DNA of 64,000 nucleotides from Paeniglutamicibacter quisquiliarum (GCF_019084045.1 NZ_JAHRED010000006.1:1-64000), one strand, 5' to 3'; positions 1-7,905 are shown, counted from the stretch's first letter. The notes: generated by a model from the letters alone, not told the origin. Program-made: numbers and translations.

Positions 1-75
1 CAAAGTCGGGGGACCGGCAGACGTGTCGTCGATCGGTTCGACATAGAGCTCCGCGGGCTCGAGCCGGGGCGCCAA
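1..75 (-). CDS. possible 5' end of a gene leaving the window
   Basis: On the minus strand one frame stays open from a TTG at 75 down to the window edge and reads MAPRLEPAELYVEP and onward, with mostly G or C at third codon positions. No convincing ribosome binding site precedes the TTG. The piece is only 25 codons, so it could equally be non-coding. No function can be proposed. Confidence 0.2.
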   Translation of the reverse strand, partial: MAPRLEPAELYVEPIDDTSAGPPTL

Positions 76-169
76 AGTCGTTGCCGGGCGAAATTAAAAT
101 TCTCCTTCGAAGGCACCCGCCCGTCGCGCCATCTTGCCGCGGTGCCCGAAATGGCATGAAGACGATTCC

Positions 170-199
170 TTGCCCAAATCCAATTTCGGCTGCTAGGCT
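170..199 (+). promoter_or_regulatory. putative promoter of the rtcB leader
   Basis: TTGCCC at 170-175 and TAGGCT at 194-199 are separated by 18 bases, and the -10 box is preceded directly by TGC (extended -10). Transcription would start near 206, giving an approximately 77-base leader before the small ORF at 283. A perfect 12-bp palindrome, ACCATCGATGGT (212-223), falls just after the predicted start and could be an operator or an RNA hairpin. This is inferred from consensus only. Confidence 0.5.
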
Positions 200-282
200 C
201 GGCACTTGTCGACCATCGATGGTGGTCGGCACACCAACGATCCCGCCCGCGGGAACCGCTCCGGAACGAAGGGAAGAGGACC

Positions 283-381
283 ATGCCGAATCTGAAAATG
301 ATTAAGCCCAGTGTTCTTTCCCTGCGCGTTTTTGCTGGCCAGCAAAAGCAAGAAGAAGTCCGTCGGTTGCCCCGTTTGTAG
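283..381 (+). CDS. 32-residue leader peptide upstream of rtcB
   Basis: A short ORF starts with ATG at 283 behind a strong Shine-Dalgarno stretch (GGGAAGAGGA, 270-279) and ends with TAG at 381. The peptide begins MPNLKMIKPS and ends EEVRRLPRL. It has no recognisable domain. The good start signal, and a terminator 25 bases after the stop that its last codons can disrupt, argue that it is a regulatory leader peptide and not a functional small protein. Codons 17-22 lie inside a perfect 18-bp palindrome (330-347), and codons 28-32 lie in the antiterminator strand. Whether the peptide itself stalls ribosomes, or only its translation is sensed, cannot be told from sequence. Confidence 0.6.
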   Translation: MPNLKMIKPSVLSLRVFAGQQKQEEVRRLPRL

Positions 382-442
382 ATCCCTGCACGCCAGCAGG
401 ACACAAAACCCCGCAACCGCACCGGTTCGGGGTTTCTTTTTT
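330..442 (+). promoter_or_regulatory. transcription attenuator before rtcB (competing RNA hairpins)
   Basis: CGGTTGC at 364-370, inside the leader ORF, is exactly complementary to GCAACCG at 413-419. GTTT at 374-377 pairs with AAAC at 406-409 across a symmetric 3x3 loop. Both target stretches are the 5' arm of the terminator at 406-442, so this pairing and the terminator exclude each other. A second choice exists upstream: TGCTGG (333-338) can pair with CCAGCA at 339-344 or with the identical CCAGCA at 393-398. A ribosome halted before codon 28 would leave 364-377 free and favour read-through; one reaching the stop would cover it and favour termination. The mechanism is inferred; the complementarity is seen directly. 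Confidence 0.6.
406..442 (+). terminator. intrinsic terminator between leader ORF and rtcB
   Basis: AAACCCCG (406-413) pairs with CGGGGTTT (428-435), and AACCG (415-419) with CGGTT (423-427). One C is bulged, the loop is CAC, and six T residues follow at 437-442. This is a strong intrinsic terminator in the sense of rtcB, 77 bases before its start codon. Confidence 0.8.
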
Positions 443-519
443 GGATCCGATCGTTTCCCCGAATCTTTCGACCCGCCCTGAGTCTTCAGGCCGGAACAAG
501 CCAAGCAGAAAGAGAATTC

Positions 520-1686
520 GTGGAGACCATCAACAGCCGGCTCAAGAACTGGGCGTCCATCTTGGACGAGAAGACCCGTGAGCAGGCAATCACCGCCTCG
601 AAGATGCCCTTCGTCTTCCCTCACCTCGCCCTGATGCCGGATGCGCACCTCGGTAAGGGGGCCACCGTCGGCTCGGTGATCCCCACCCTCGGGGCCATCA
701 TTCCGGCCGCCGTTGGCGTGGATATCGGGTGCGGCATGATCGCTGTGAAAACACAGTACGGCGCGCACCAGCTCCCCACGGACCGCAAGCCGCTGCGCGA
801 GGACATCGAACGCGCGATTCCCCTCTCCGCCGGCAGGTACAACCGAAAGGTCGTGGCCACGGCCGCACCCAGGATCGCCGAGTTGAAGGCGCTTGCGGCT
901 GAGGCCGGGTTCGATCCGGGGAGCTATGCGGGGAACTGGGAACTTCAGCTGGGAACCCTCGGTTCCGGTAACCACTTCATCGAGGTCTCCCTGGACGAGG
1001 ATGAGAACGTCTGGCTGTTCCTGCATTCCGGTTCCCGGGGGATCGGCAACAAGATCGCTTCCAAGCACATCAAGGTGGCCCAGCAGGTGGCCAAGAGGTA
1101 CTGGATCAATCTTCCGGACCCGGACCTTGCCTACCTGGTGGAGGGAACCGACGAGTTTGCTGCGTACATCCGGGAATTGCGGTGGGCCCAGCATTTTGCG
1201 CTGCTCAACCGCGAGGAAATGATGGACCGTGTCATCCGCCAGTTCGGCGAATGGGTCGGCGGAGAGGTGCGGGAACTTGAACGGATCAACTGCCACCACA
1301 ACTTCACGGAAAAGGAGACCCACTTCGGCAAATCGGTGTGGCTCTCCCGGAAGGGCGCCATCCGTGCCCGTGAAGGCGACCATGGACTGATTCCGGGATC
1401 GATGGGCACCGCCTCATACGTGGTCGTGGGGAAGGGCAACCCCGTTGCCCTGGACTCCTCTCCGCACGGCGCCGGTCGCGAGTATTCGCGCTCGGCGGCA
1501 CGCAAGGCCTTCACCCTCGAGCAGTTGCGCGAAGCTATGGCGGGGATCGAGTACCGCGACACGGATGCCTTCCTAGACGAGATCCCCGGCGCCTACAAGC
1601 CCATTGACCAGGTCATGGAAGATGCGGCCGAGCTGGTGCGGGTGCGGCACAAGCTGCGCCAGATCATCAACGTCAAGGGCGATTAA
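520..1686 (+). CDS. rtcB: RNA-splicing ligase RtcB
   Basis: This 388-residue protein is a full-length RtcB, the GTP- and Mn-dependent ligase that joins RNA 2',3'-cyclic phosphate or 3'-phosphate ends to 5'-OH ends. Family landmarks are in order: GVDIGCGM with D68 and C71 (metal site), HSGSRG with H169, NCHHN with H259/H260, PGSMGTASYVV, and SPHGAGR with H316, corresponding to the conserved region near the guanylylation and active-site residues. It starts with GTG at 520 after AGAAAGAGA. In bacteria RtcB repairs cleaved tRNA or rRNA under stress. No archease, rtcA or prfH gene lies beside it here, and it is monocistronic. Expression probably depends on read-through of the attenuator at 330-442. 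Confidence 0.93.
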   Translation: METINSRLKNWASILDEKTREQAITASKMPFVFPHLALMPDAHLGKGATVGSVIPTLGAIIPAAVGVDIGCGMIAVKTQYGAHQLPTDRKPLREDIERAIPLSAGRYNRKVVATAAPRIAELKALAAEAGFDPGSYAGNWELQLGTLGSGNHFIEVSLDEDENVWLFLHSGSRGIGNKIASKHIKVAQQVAKRYWINLPDPDLAYLVEGTDEFAAYIRELRWAQHFALLNREEMMDRVIRQFGEWVGGEVRELERINCHHNFTEKETHFGKSVWLSRKGAIRAREGDHGLIPGSMGTASYVVVGKGNPVALDSSPHGAGREYSRSAARKAFTLEQLREAMAGIEYRDTDAFLDEIPGAYKPIDQVMEDAAELVRVRHKLRQIINVKGD

Positions 1687-1730
1687 AAAATGGTTGGGTG
1701 GGCCACGGAGTCCGTGGCCCACCCAACCAT
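1684..1730 (-). terminator. terminator shared by rtcB and the PLDc_N gene
   Basis: An almost perfect hairpin with arms of about 18-20 bp spans 1690-1730. Six A residues at 1685-1690 give a U-tract when read on the minus strand, so it terminates the gene ending at 1756. It also lies directly behind the rtcB stop codon and could stop transcription in both directions. Confidence 0.8.
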
Positions 1731-1755
1731 GGGGCATTGCCGGTGGGCTTTTTAC

Positions 1756-2184
1756 CTACGGCGTATGCCGCGGTGTGTCTTCCGTGGGGTTGCCACCTTC
1801 GTCACGGGGCTTGTCGCCGGGTTTGCCTTCTTCGCGCAATTTGCGCTCCAGGGCCTCCAACTCGGCTTCCTTGCGGCGCAATTCATCCTCACGCGCCTTG
1901 TTGCGACGCTGCCGCTCCAGCTTGCGAAGGAACTCCGGATCGTCGTCCGGGGCACCCGTGGCGCCCTGTCGCGACTCTGTCGCTCGCGCATCGGAAGTAT
2001 TCTTGGGCCGACCCAGCCAGAACCACAGCCCGGCCCCGATCAGCGGAAGCAAGACGATCGCGGCCACCCAGCCGGCCTTGGGCAGCGAACGGACCTCGTG
2101 CGGAGGCGTACGCACGCATTCGATCAAGGCATAGATGGTTACCGCCAGTGCAACCAATGCCAAAAAAATAAAGTTCCTGACCAT
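1756..2184 (-). CDS. PLDc_N domain membrane protein
   Basis: This 142-residue protein has two predicted membrane segments (about residues 4-22 and 38-57). Between them is the PLDc_N signature ALIECVRTPPHEVRSLPK, followed by a GRP motif after the second helix. PLDc_N is the N-terminal domain of cardiolipin synthases but also occurs alone in small actinobacterial proteins of unknown function. From residue 60 on the chain is highly charged (Arg/Glu/Lys) and probably a cytoplasmic coiled coil. No phospholipase HKD motif is present, so no catalytic role is claimed. The start at 2184 is probably leaderless: TAGACT lies six bases upstream on the minus strand. Confidence 0.8.
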   Translation of the reverse strand: MVRNFIFLALVALAVTIYALIECVRTPPHEVRSLPKAGWVAAIVLLPLIGAGLWFWLGRPKNTSDARATESRQGATGAPDDDPEFLRKLERQRRNKAREDELRRKEAELEALERKLREEGKPGDKPRDEGGNPTEDTPRHTP

Positions 2185-2236
2185 AGAGACAGTCTAGTGA
2201 ATTTATCTGAGTTCTGGCTGCGTCTAGACTGTATGG
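2185..2236. promoter_or_regulatory. divergent leaderless promoters with identical -10 boxes
   Basis: The 52-base gap between two divergent genes carries TAGACT on each strand: minus strand at 2196-2191, plus strand at 2225-2230. Each hexamer ends exactly six bases before the start codon of its gene (ATG at 2184, GTG at 2237), so both mRNAs would begin at the start codon. Neither gene has a Shine-Dalgarno sequence. The -35 regions are weak. Confidence 0.65.
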
Positions 2237-2506
2237 GTGCAGTTCTTCAAGTACACCGTGATTCGGCTGGCCCTGTTCTTCGTAGTATTCCTTCCACTCG
2301 TAGTTCTCCTGCGCTGGCCCATTTTCACTGCGGGCCTGGTCGCATTGTTGATCGCCTTTGCGCTGAGCTACCTTTTCCTGAACAAATTGCGCCTGGCGGC
2401 CAACACCGACGTGCAAAAAATGTTCAACTCCAAGGGGCCCAAGAAGTCCAAGCAAGACTTGGACGATGAGGCTGCGGAAGACCGTTTCCTGGACGGCGAG
2501 AAGTAA
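2237..2506 (+). CDS. DUF4229 membrane protein
   Basis: An 89-residue protein with two hydrophobic helices (about residues 5-27 and 30-49), then an amphipathic C-terminus rich in Lys, Asp and Glu. This pattern fits the actinobacterial DUF4229 family, of unknown function and often found close to menaquinone genes, as here. GTG at 2237 is chosen because TAGACT lies six bases upstream and a leaderless start is likely. Function remains unknown. Confidence 0.75.
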   Translation: MQFFKYTVIRLALFFVVFLPLVVLLRWPIFTAGLVALLIAFALSYLFLNKLRLAANTDVQKMFNSKGPKKSKQDLDDEAAEDRFLDGEK

Positions 2507-2604
2507 CTTTTCGCATCAGCGCGACCGGGGGCCGTGCGTTACACGCGGCCGCGTCCAACGCAAGGCCCCGTGGCATTATCGCCTGTCTTGCGCCGTCCCG
2601 GCCC

Positions 2605-3261
2605 CTAGCCGGAAGCCGCTTCGAGCTGCGCCGCCAGCAGCTCCCGGGCGTGGGCCAGATGGCCATCCAACACGTTGGCCGCCCCCTCGGGATCGCCTGC
2701 CGCGATCCTTTCCAGGATGGCGGCATGCTCGGCGGCGATCTGGGCGGTGTCGAGTAGCTCCAGTGACTGTACGCGGGTCATGCAGAGCCTGACCTCGCCC
2801 AATAATGACCGGTACATCGCGCTGGTCCGCTTGTTTTGCATGGCGTCGACCAAAGCGGTGTGAAACATCATGTCTGGTTCGATGATGTCCGTGGCCGGCC
2901 GCGACGTGCGGGCGGTGATCTCGGCATTCGCGCTGACAGCCGCCGGCGGGACGGTGGTGTTCCTGGCCAGGCGTCGCACCACCTCGGATTCCAGGTACGC
3001 CCGGGCGAAATAGATGTCCCTGACCGAATCGGCGCCCAATGTCTTGACGCGCGCAGTTTTGTGGGCGCCGCGCTCCAGGAGTGATTCCGATACCAGCCGC
3101 TCGATGGCGGCCTTGGCGGTTGGCCTGGCGACGTCATAGTTCGCGGCCACCTCCGCTTCGGTCAGGGCAGCGCCCTGTGTGAGCTCGCCCTGGTAGATCC
3201 GCCGACGCAGGTCCGCGACGATTGCGTCAATGATGGACAGGGCGGTGACGCGTTGACTCAT
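2605..3261 (-). CDS. GntR family (FCD) transcriptional regulator
   Basis: This 218-residue protein has an N-terminal winged helix (about residues 10-75; ALTEAEVAANYDVARPTAKAA is the recognition region) and an all-helical FCD ligand-binding domain from about residue 85 to the end, with the usual metal-site Asp and His residues spread over the helices. FCD regulators respond to small carboxylic acids such as lactate or glycolate. It is divergent from a D-2-hydroxyacid dehydrogenase, and the spacer contains a TTGTTAGACAA box that fits the FCD operator pattern, so it probably represses that gene, with its substrate as likely inducer. ATG at 3261 gives the usual family length. Confidence 0.88.
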   Translation of the reverse strand: MSQRVTALSIIDAIVADLRRRIYQGELTQGAALTEAEVAANYDVARPTAKAAIERLVSESLLERGAHKTARVKTLGADSVRDIYFARAYLESEVVRRLARNTTVPPAAVSANAEITARTSRPATDIIEPDMMFHTALVDAMQNKRTSAMYRSLLGEVRLCMTRVQSLELLDTAQIAAEHAAILERIAAGDPEGAANVLDGHLAHARELLAAQLEAASG

Positions 3262-3344
3262 GCGGGCGGATCCTTTGACTTGCGGGCAACCGGGACATTA
3301 ATCCTGACAGATATTCTCGAACACGGCTTGAATGACAAGTGTAC

Positions 3345-3355
3345 TTGTTAGACAA
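3345..3355. promoter_or_regulatory. predicted operator of the GntR/FCD regulator
   Basis: TTGTTAGACAA is a perfect 4+3+4 inverted repeat and matches the TnGTnnnACnA pattern known for FCD-type GntR operators such as those of LldR and FadR. It lies between the two divergent genes, 63 bases before the predicted start of the dehydrogenase mRNA. An overlapping imperfect repeat (ACAAG-TGTA-CTTGT, 3335-3348) adjoins it. Confidence 0.6.
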
Positions 3356-3418
3356 TATTCGAGTTGGTACGTTTCGGGTCCCAGGGGCTTGGCACATTTG
3401 CCGGCGTATTCTTATCCG

Positions 3419-6244
3419 ATGGAACGGAAGAGCCATACCTTGATTTCAACGCTGCGCAGTGCACTAAGCCATGACAACCAGCTCACCGAACGCGCCATCG
3501 ACCTGCACGCCTATGCCAACGACGCCTCCCACTTCCTGCTGACGCCGCGGGCCGTGGCGATCCCGAACAATGCCGCCGAGGTCGGCGCCCTGCTCAGGGC
3601 CAGTGCCGAACTCAACCTTCCGCTGACGTTCCGTTCGGGCGGGACCTCGCTCTCGGGACAGGGGGTCACCGACTCGCTGCTGGTCGACGTGCGCAAGAAC
3701 TTCAAGGACATCGAGGTCCTGGACAACGGCGAACGGGTGCGCGTCCAGCCCGGGGTCACGGTGCGGGCGCTGAATGCGCGGCTGGCGCTTTACGGGCGCA
3801 AGTTCGGGCCGGATCCGGCCTCCGAGGCTGCCTGCACCGTTGGCGGCGTGGTGGCCAACAATTCCTCGGGAATGCACTGCGGAACCGTCGACAACGTCTA
3901 CCGGACCCTCGAGTCCCTCGTCATCGTGCTGACCAGCGGAACCGTGGTGGACACCGGCGAGGCCGACGCCAACGAGAAACTGCGGTCGCTGGAACCGGAT
4001 CTTTTCGAAGGCCTCGAACGCCTGGCCAAGCGGGTGCGCACCAACGCCGAGTCGGTGGCAACCATCAAGCACCAATTCTCCATGAAGAACACCATGGGCT
4101 ACGGACTGAACTCGTTCCTCGACCACCAGGATCCCGCCCAGGTGCTGGCACACCTCATCGTCGGTTCCGAGGGAACACTTGGTTTCGTCGCGGAGGCGAC
4201 GTTCCGGACGCTGCCGGTGCACAAGCACGTCACCACGTCGCTGATGGTCTTCGACGACCTGTTCTCGGCCAACGAGTCCCTCGAGGCACTGGTCGAATCC
4301 GGCGCCGCGACCGTGGAACTCATGGATTCGCTTTCGCTGAGGGTCGGGCAGAGCCTGCCAGGAACGCCGCAAATTGTCAGTGACCTCACGGTGCAATCGC
4401 ATGCCGCGCTTTTGGTCGAATACACGGCAACAAGCGCCGAAGAGTTGGCCGATCGCCAGGCGCGGGGAATGTCGCTGGCCAACTCTCTCAAGCTCAGTGC
4501 TCCGGCGCAATTCAGCCCGGACGCCAAGATCCGCGCCCAATTGTGGAAACTGCGCAAGGGACTCTATGCCTCCGTGGCAGGCGCCCGAACGCAGGGGACG
4601 ACGGCCCTGCTCGAAGACGTGGTCGTTCCGGTTCCCGCCCTGGCCAGGACCTGCGCCGAGCTTTCGGTGCTCTTCGACCGGTACGGCTACGAAAACTCCG
4701 TCATCTTCGGCCACGCCAAGGACGGCAACGTCCACTTCATGCTCACCGACGGATTCCACACCACGGACCAGATCCGGCGCTATTCGGCATTCACCGAGGA
4801 CATGGTCGACCTGGTGCTCGGGGAGGGCGGATCGCTCAAGGCCGAACACGGCACCGGCAGGGTCATGGCTCCCTACGTGCGCCGCCAATACGGCGACGAG
4901 CTCTACTGCGTCATGCGCGAGCTCAAGACGCTGCTGGATCCCGCCGGGCTGCTGAACCCCGGGGTCATCCTGGACGAGGACCCGCAGGCCCACCTGCGCC
5001 ACATCAAGGTCACCCCGGCCGTGGACCCGGAAGTCGACCGCTGCGTGGCCTGCGGCTACTGCGAGCCGGTGTGTCCCTCGCGGAACCTGACACTGACCCC
5101 GCGCCAACGCATCGTCACGCTGCGCGCCATCGAGACCGCACGGCTGGCAGGCGACACCAAGCTGGTCGCCGAACTGGAGCAGGACTACTCCTACGAGTCT
5201 CTCGACACCTGCGCGGTGGACGGCATGTGCCAAACCGCCTGCCCGGTGGACATCAACACCGGCACCCTGGTGAAAAAGTTGCGCGCCAAGAACGCCAACA
5301 AGGTCGAAGGGGCCGTCTGGGGCGCCGCGGCGCAGCACTGGTCGGCGGTGACACAGGGGGCAGGCAAGCTGCTGGGCGTCGCGGACAAGGTGCCGCTGCC
5401 GCTGGTGCTCGGCGCCAACAAGGTCGGCCGCACGGTGCTGGGGGAAGACACGCTGCCGCTGTATTCAGCCGAGCTTCCCGCCGGAGGCACCAAGCGCGCA
5501 CGCCCGGCACCGGCCGGCGACCCGGTGGCGGTCTACTTCCCCGCCTGCGTGAACACCATGTTCGGGCCCGCGGACCCGTCGCAGGCCGGGATCCAGGAAA
5601 GCTTCGGCGCCCTGGCCCAACGGGTCGGTGTTGAACTGCTGGTCCCCGAGGGCATCGACTCGCTGTGCTGCGGCACCCCGTGGTCCTCCAAGGGGATGGA
5701 AACGGGACATGCGTCCATTCGGGAGCGCACCGTCGTGGCCCTGCGCGCCGCCAGCCGCAACGGCGAGCTTCCGATCCTCTGCGATGCCTCCTCGTGCACC
5801 GAGGGCCTGCGCCACAGCATCGAAGCCGAAGAGATCCCGGCGGGCGGCAAGCCGCTGCGGATCATCGACGTGGTGGACTACACCGCCGAACACATCCTGC
5901 CGCTGCTGCCCGAGGGGCGGAAGGTGGCCTCCCTGGCGTTGCACCCGACATGCTCCTCCACGCGCATGGGGCTGAACCCGGCGCTGCACACCGTCGCCGA
6001 GGCCGTGGCCGAGACGGTGCAGATCCCGGAGAACTGGGGGTGCTGCGCGTTCGCCGGGGACCGCGGGATGCTGCACCCCGAGCTCACCGCCTCGGCCACC
6101 GAGGTGCAGGCCGCCGAGGTCCGTGCCTTCGGCGCGACCGCGCATGCCTCGTGCAACCGGACCTGCGAGCTGGGCATGACCCGGGCGACGGAACAGCCCT
6201 ACGAACACGTGCTGGAATTGCTGGAGCGCGCCACCCGGCCCTAG
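3419..6244 (+). CDS. FAD/Fe-S D-lactate (D-2-hydroxyacid) dehydrogenase
   Basis: From ATG 3419 the product has 941 residues. Order of domains: FAD-binding type 4 domain (about 1-220, with the flavin motif FRSGGTSLSGQG), FAD-oxidase C-terminal domain (to about 530), an Fe-S domain with cysteines at 542, 545, 548 and 552 and a second set at 598, 604 and 608, then a Cys-rich CCG-type domain (LCCGTPW, CCAFAGD). This is the layout of single-chain D-lactate or D-2-hydroxyacid dehydrogenases that feed electrons to the respiratory chain. The exact substrate is not certain. A longer reading from 3332 is possible, but TATTCT six bases before 3419 suggests a leaderless start there. The GntR regulator opposite is the likely controller. 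Confidence 0.85.
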   Translation: MERKSHTLISTLRSALSHDNQLTERAIDLHAYANDASHFLLTPRAVAIPNNAAEVGALLRASAELNLPLTFRSGGTSLSGQGVTDSLLVDVRKNFKDIEVLDNGERVRVQPGVTVRALNARLALYGRKFGPDPASEAACTVGGVVANNSSGMHCGTVDNVYRTLESLVIVLTSGTVVDTGEADANEKLRSLEPDLFEGLERLAKRVRTNAESVATIKHQFSMKNTMGYGLNSFLDHQDPAQVLAHLIVGSEGTLGFVAEATFRTLPVHKHVTTSLMVFDDLFSANESLEALVESGAATVELMDSLSLRVGQSLPGTPQIVSDLTVQSHAALLVEYTATSAEELADRQARGMSLANSLKLSAPAQFSPDAKIRAQLWKLRKGLYASVAGARTQGTTALLEDVVVPVPALARTCAELSVLFDRYGYENSVIFGHAKDGNVHFMLTDGFHTTDQIRRYSAFTEDMVDLVLGEGGSLKAEHGTGRVMAPYVRRQYGDELYCVMRELKTLLDPAGLLNPGVILDEDPQAHLRHIKVTPAVDPEVDRCVACGYCEPVCPSRNLTLTPRQRIVTLRAIETARLAGDTKLVAELEQDYSYESLDTCAVDGMCQTACPVDINTGTLVKKLRAKNANKVEGAVWGAAAQHWSAVTQGAGKLLGVADKVPLPLVLGANKVGRTVLGEDTLPLYSAELPAGGTKRARPAPAGDPVAVYFPACVNTMFGPADPSQAGIQESFGALAQRVGVELLVPEGIDSLCCGTPWSSKGMETGHASIRERTVVALRAASRNGELPILCDASSCTEGLRHSIEAEEIPAGGKPLRIIDVVDYTAEHILPLLPEGRKVASLALHPTCSSTRMGLNPALHTVAEAVAETVQIPENWGCCAFAGDRGMLHPELTASATEVQAAEVRAFGATAHASCNRTCELGMTRATEQPYEHVLELLERATRP

Positions 6245-6245
6245 C

Positions 6246-6286
6246 GCGGGGCGATGCCCGCAGACATGTTGCAGGCATCGCCCCGC
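6246..6286 (+). terminator. hairpin after the FAD/Fe-S dehydrogenase gene
   Basis: GCGGGGCGATGCC (6246-6258) and GGCATCGCCCCGC (6274-6286) form a 13-bp stem two bases after the stop codon. No T-run follows, so it is either a stem-only terminator, common in high-GC actinobacteria, or an mRNA 3'-end stabiliser. Confidence 0.6.
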
Positions 6287-6435
6287 CGTGGCCGTGGCGG
6301 ATGTGGCGGGCACGGACCTGGCTGGTCCACCGGAACGACGTCACGGCTACGATGAAATAATGCCCGGCACCACCGCAGCCCGGCCCCCTGGTTGCGGTTC
6401 CTCCGCCGAACCAGCTCCCGAGAGGCGATTTTCCG

Positions 6436-6906
6436 ATGGACGTCAAGCACCAACCCAAGGGCTCCAAACGGGCCCGCTCTTCCCTTGACTGGTATGCCGT
6501 CGGGAAGGGCTGGATTGTCACGGTTGGACTTTGGCTTGGCCTGGCCCTGGCGCTGGCCGTGCACTGGGATGCGAGGTCGGACGAGCATTACAGCGGGCAG
6601 CTGGACCATGTCGATTTCTGGCCGTTGTTTGCCGTGGCGAGCCTGGCCGTGGCGCTGTTGGCCGGGCTCCCGCTGGCACTGCTGCTGGACCGGCTGCTGC
6701 GCAGGGTGCAGGTTCCCTGGCTGCATGTGGCGGCGTTCTTCGTCTTCTTCACCTTGCTGCCGGCGGGCCTGTTGATCCGGTACGCCGAGATCGTGGAACC
6801 ACACCCGCTCGCCTTCTGGGCAGTGCTGGGTGCCTGCGCGGCCATCGGCAGGGCCGCGGCCTTCCTGAGGGGCCGTGCCTTCCGCAGGCCGACCACCTGG
6901 GCCTGA
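6436..6906 (+). CDS. four-helix membrane protein of unknown function
   Basis: This 156-residue protein has four predicted transmembrane helices (about residues 27-44, 62-86, 95-113, 125-142) and a basic N-terminus. I do not recognise a family. ATG at 6436 follows GAGAGG at 6420-6425 with a rather long spacer of 10 bases. A -10-like TACGAT at 6348-6353, six bases before an ATG at 6360, could be the promoter; the 42-codon frame opened by that ATG overlaps the gene in another frame and is probably fortuitous. Confidence 0.65.
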   Translation: MDVKHQPKGSKRARSSLDWYAVGKGWIVTVGLWLGLALALAVHWDARSDEHYSGQLDHVDFWPLFAVASLAVALLAGLPLALLLDRLLRRVQVPWLHVAAFFVFFTLLPAGLLIRYAEIVEPHPLAFWAVLGACAAIGRAAAFLRGRAFRRPTTWA

Positions 6907-6940
6907 CGGCAGGCATTCACACGCTCCGGCCGGCGGTATG

Positions 6941-6976
6941 CAACAGGCCCTGCCGCATTCGCGGCAGGGCCTGTTG
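6941..6976. terminator. bidirectional terminator between membrane-protein gene and menA
   Basis: A 16-bp perfect stem, CAACAGGCCCTGCCGC (6941-6956) with its complement at 6961-6976 and a four-base loop, lies between two convergent genes and probably serves both. Confidence 0.7.
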
Positions 6977-7014
6977 CCGGGACGGGGAGGGGAGCCGGCC
7001 GGCTCCCCAGGGGA

Positions 7015-7905
7015 TCAGGCCAGAGCCTTCTCCATCACGATGGCGACGGTGAACAGCGCAGCGTAGGCCAGGTTGATGATGCCGGTCTGCTTGAGCACCG
7101 GGATCAGGGCCCCCGGTTCGTGGTTGCGCAACACGGTCCAGCAAGGCGCCAGGCCCAGCGGCACGGTGAGCAGGATCAGCCACATCCAGGGGTGCGTCGA
7201 CACCATGACCAGCGGCAACAGGATGGCAAGGGCGAGCATCATCACGTAGCTGATGCGTGCGGCGGGATCGCCCAGCCGCACGGCGAGCGTCATCTTGCCG
7301 ACGTCCCTGTCGGTGGGGATGTCGCGGATGTTGTTGGCCATCAGCAGTGCGGTGGCGATGAGCCCGGTCCCCACTGCCCCGAGGTATGCCGGAAGCGTGA
7401 GCTGGTGCGCCTGGGTGTAGGTGGTTCCCAGGGTGGCCACGAGGCCGAAGAAGATGAACACGAAGACCTCGCCCAGCCCCCGGTAGCCGTAGGGGTTCTT
7501 GCCGCCGGTGTAGCCCCATGCCGCAGCGATTGCCGCGACGCCGACCAGCAGCAGCGGCCAGGAGGCGGTGTACACGACCAGGAACGCTCCGGCGATGCCC
7601 GCGAGGCCGAAGCAGGCGAAGGCGGCGTTGCGGACCGCATGCGGCTTGGCCAGTCCCGATCCGGTCAGCCGCAGCGGGCCCACCCGGACGTCGTCGGTGC
7701 CGCGGATCCCGTCGGAATAGTCGTTCGAGTAGTTCACCCCGATCTGGAGCAACAGCCCCACCACCAGGGCCAGCAGGGCCTCGAGCCAGGCGAGCTTTCC
7801 CGTGACGTCCACGGCGGCCGCCGTGCCGATAATCACCGGGGCAATCACAATGGGCAGGGTCCGCAAGCGTGCGCCCGCAACCCATTGGGCAATCGTAGCC
7901 ACCAT
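7015..7905 (-). CDS. menA: 1,4-dihydroxy-2-naphthoate polyprenyltransferase
   Basis: MenA attaches the isoprenoid side chain to 1,4-dihydroxy-2-naphthoate in the membrane, giving demethylmenaquinone. The 296-residue product has eight or nine hydrophobic helices and both Asp-rich prenyl-diphosphate motifs of the UbiA superfamily: NDYSDGIRGTDD (first) and NNIRDIPTDRDVGK (second). ATG at 7905 is chosen because GAGAGG lies five bases upstream; a reading seven codons longer has no such site. menE and menB lie about 2 kb away on the same strand, so most menaquinone steps after o-succinylbenzoate are present here. Confidence 0.93.
   Translation of the reverse strand: MVATIAQWVAGARLRTLPIVIAPVIIGTAAAVDVTGKLAWLEALLALVVGLLLQIGVNYSNDYSDGIRGTDDVRVGPLRLTGSGLAKPHAVRNAAFACFGLAGIAGAFLVVYTASWPLLLVGVAAIAAAWGYTGGKNPYGYRGLGEVFVFIFFGLVATLGTTYTQAHQLTLPAYLGAVGTGLIATALLMANNIRDIPTDRDVGKMTLAVRLGDPAARISYVMMLALAILLPLVMVSTHPWMWLILLTVPLGLAPCWTVLRNHEPGALIPVLKQTGIINLAYAALFTVAIVMEKALA

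Noticed and set aside
3464-5338. 624-residue open frame antisense to the FAD/Fe-S dehydrogenase
   Set aside because: No domain, unnatural composition, covers a well-supported gene on the other strand.
6360-6488. 42-codon leaderless-looking ORF before the membrane protein at 6436
   Set aside because: TACGAT lies six bases upstream, but the peptide is featureless and overlaps the next gene out of frame; only the promoter was kept as a possibility.
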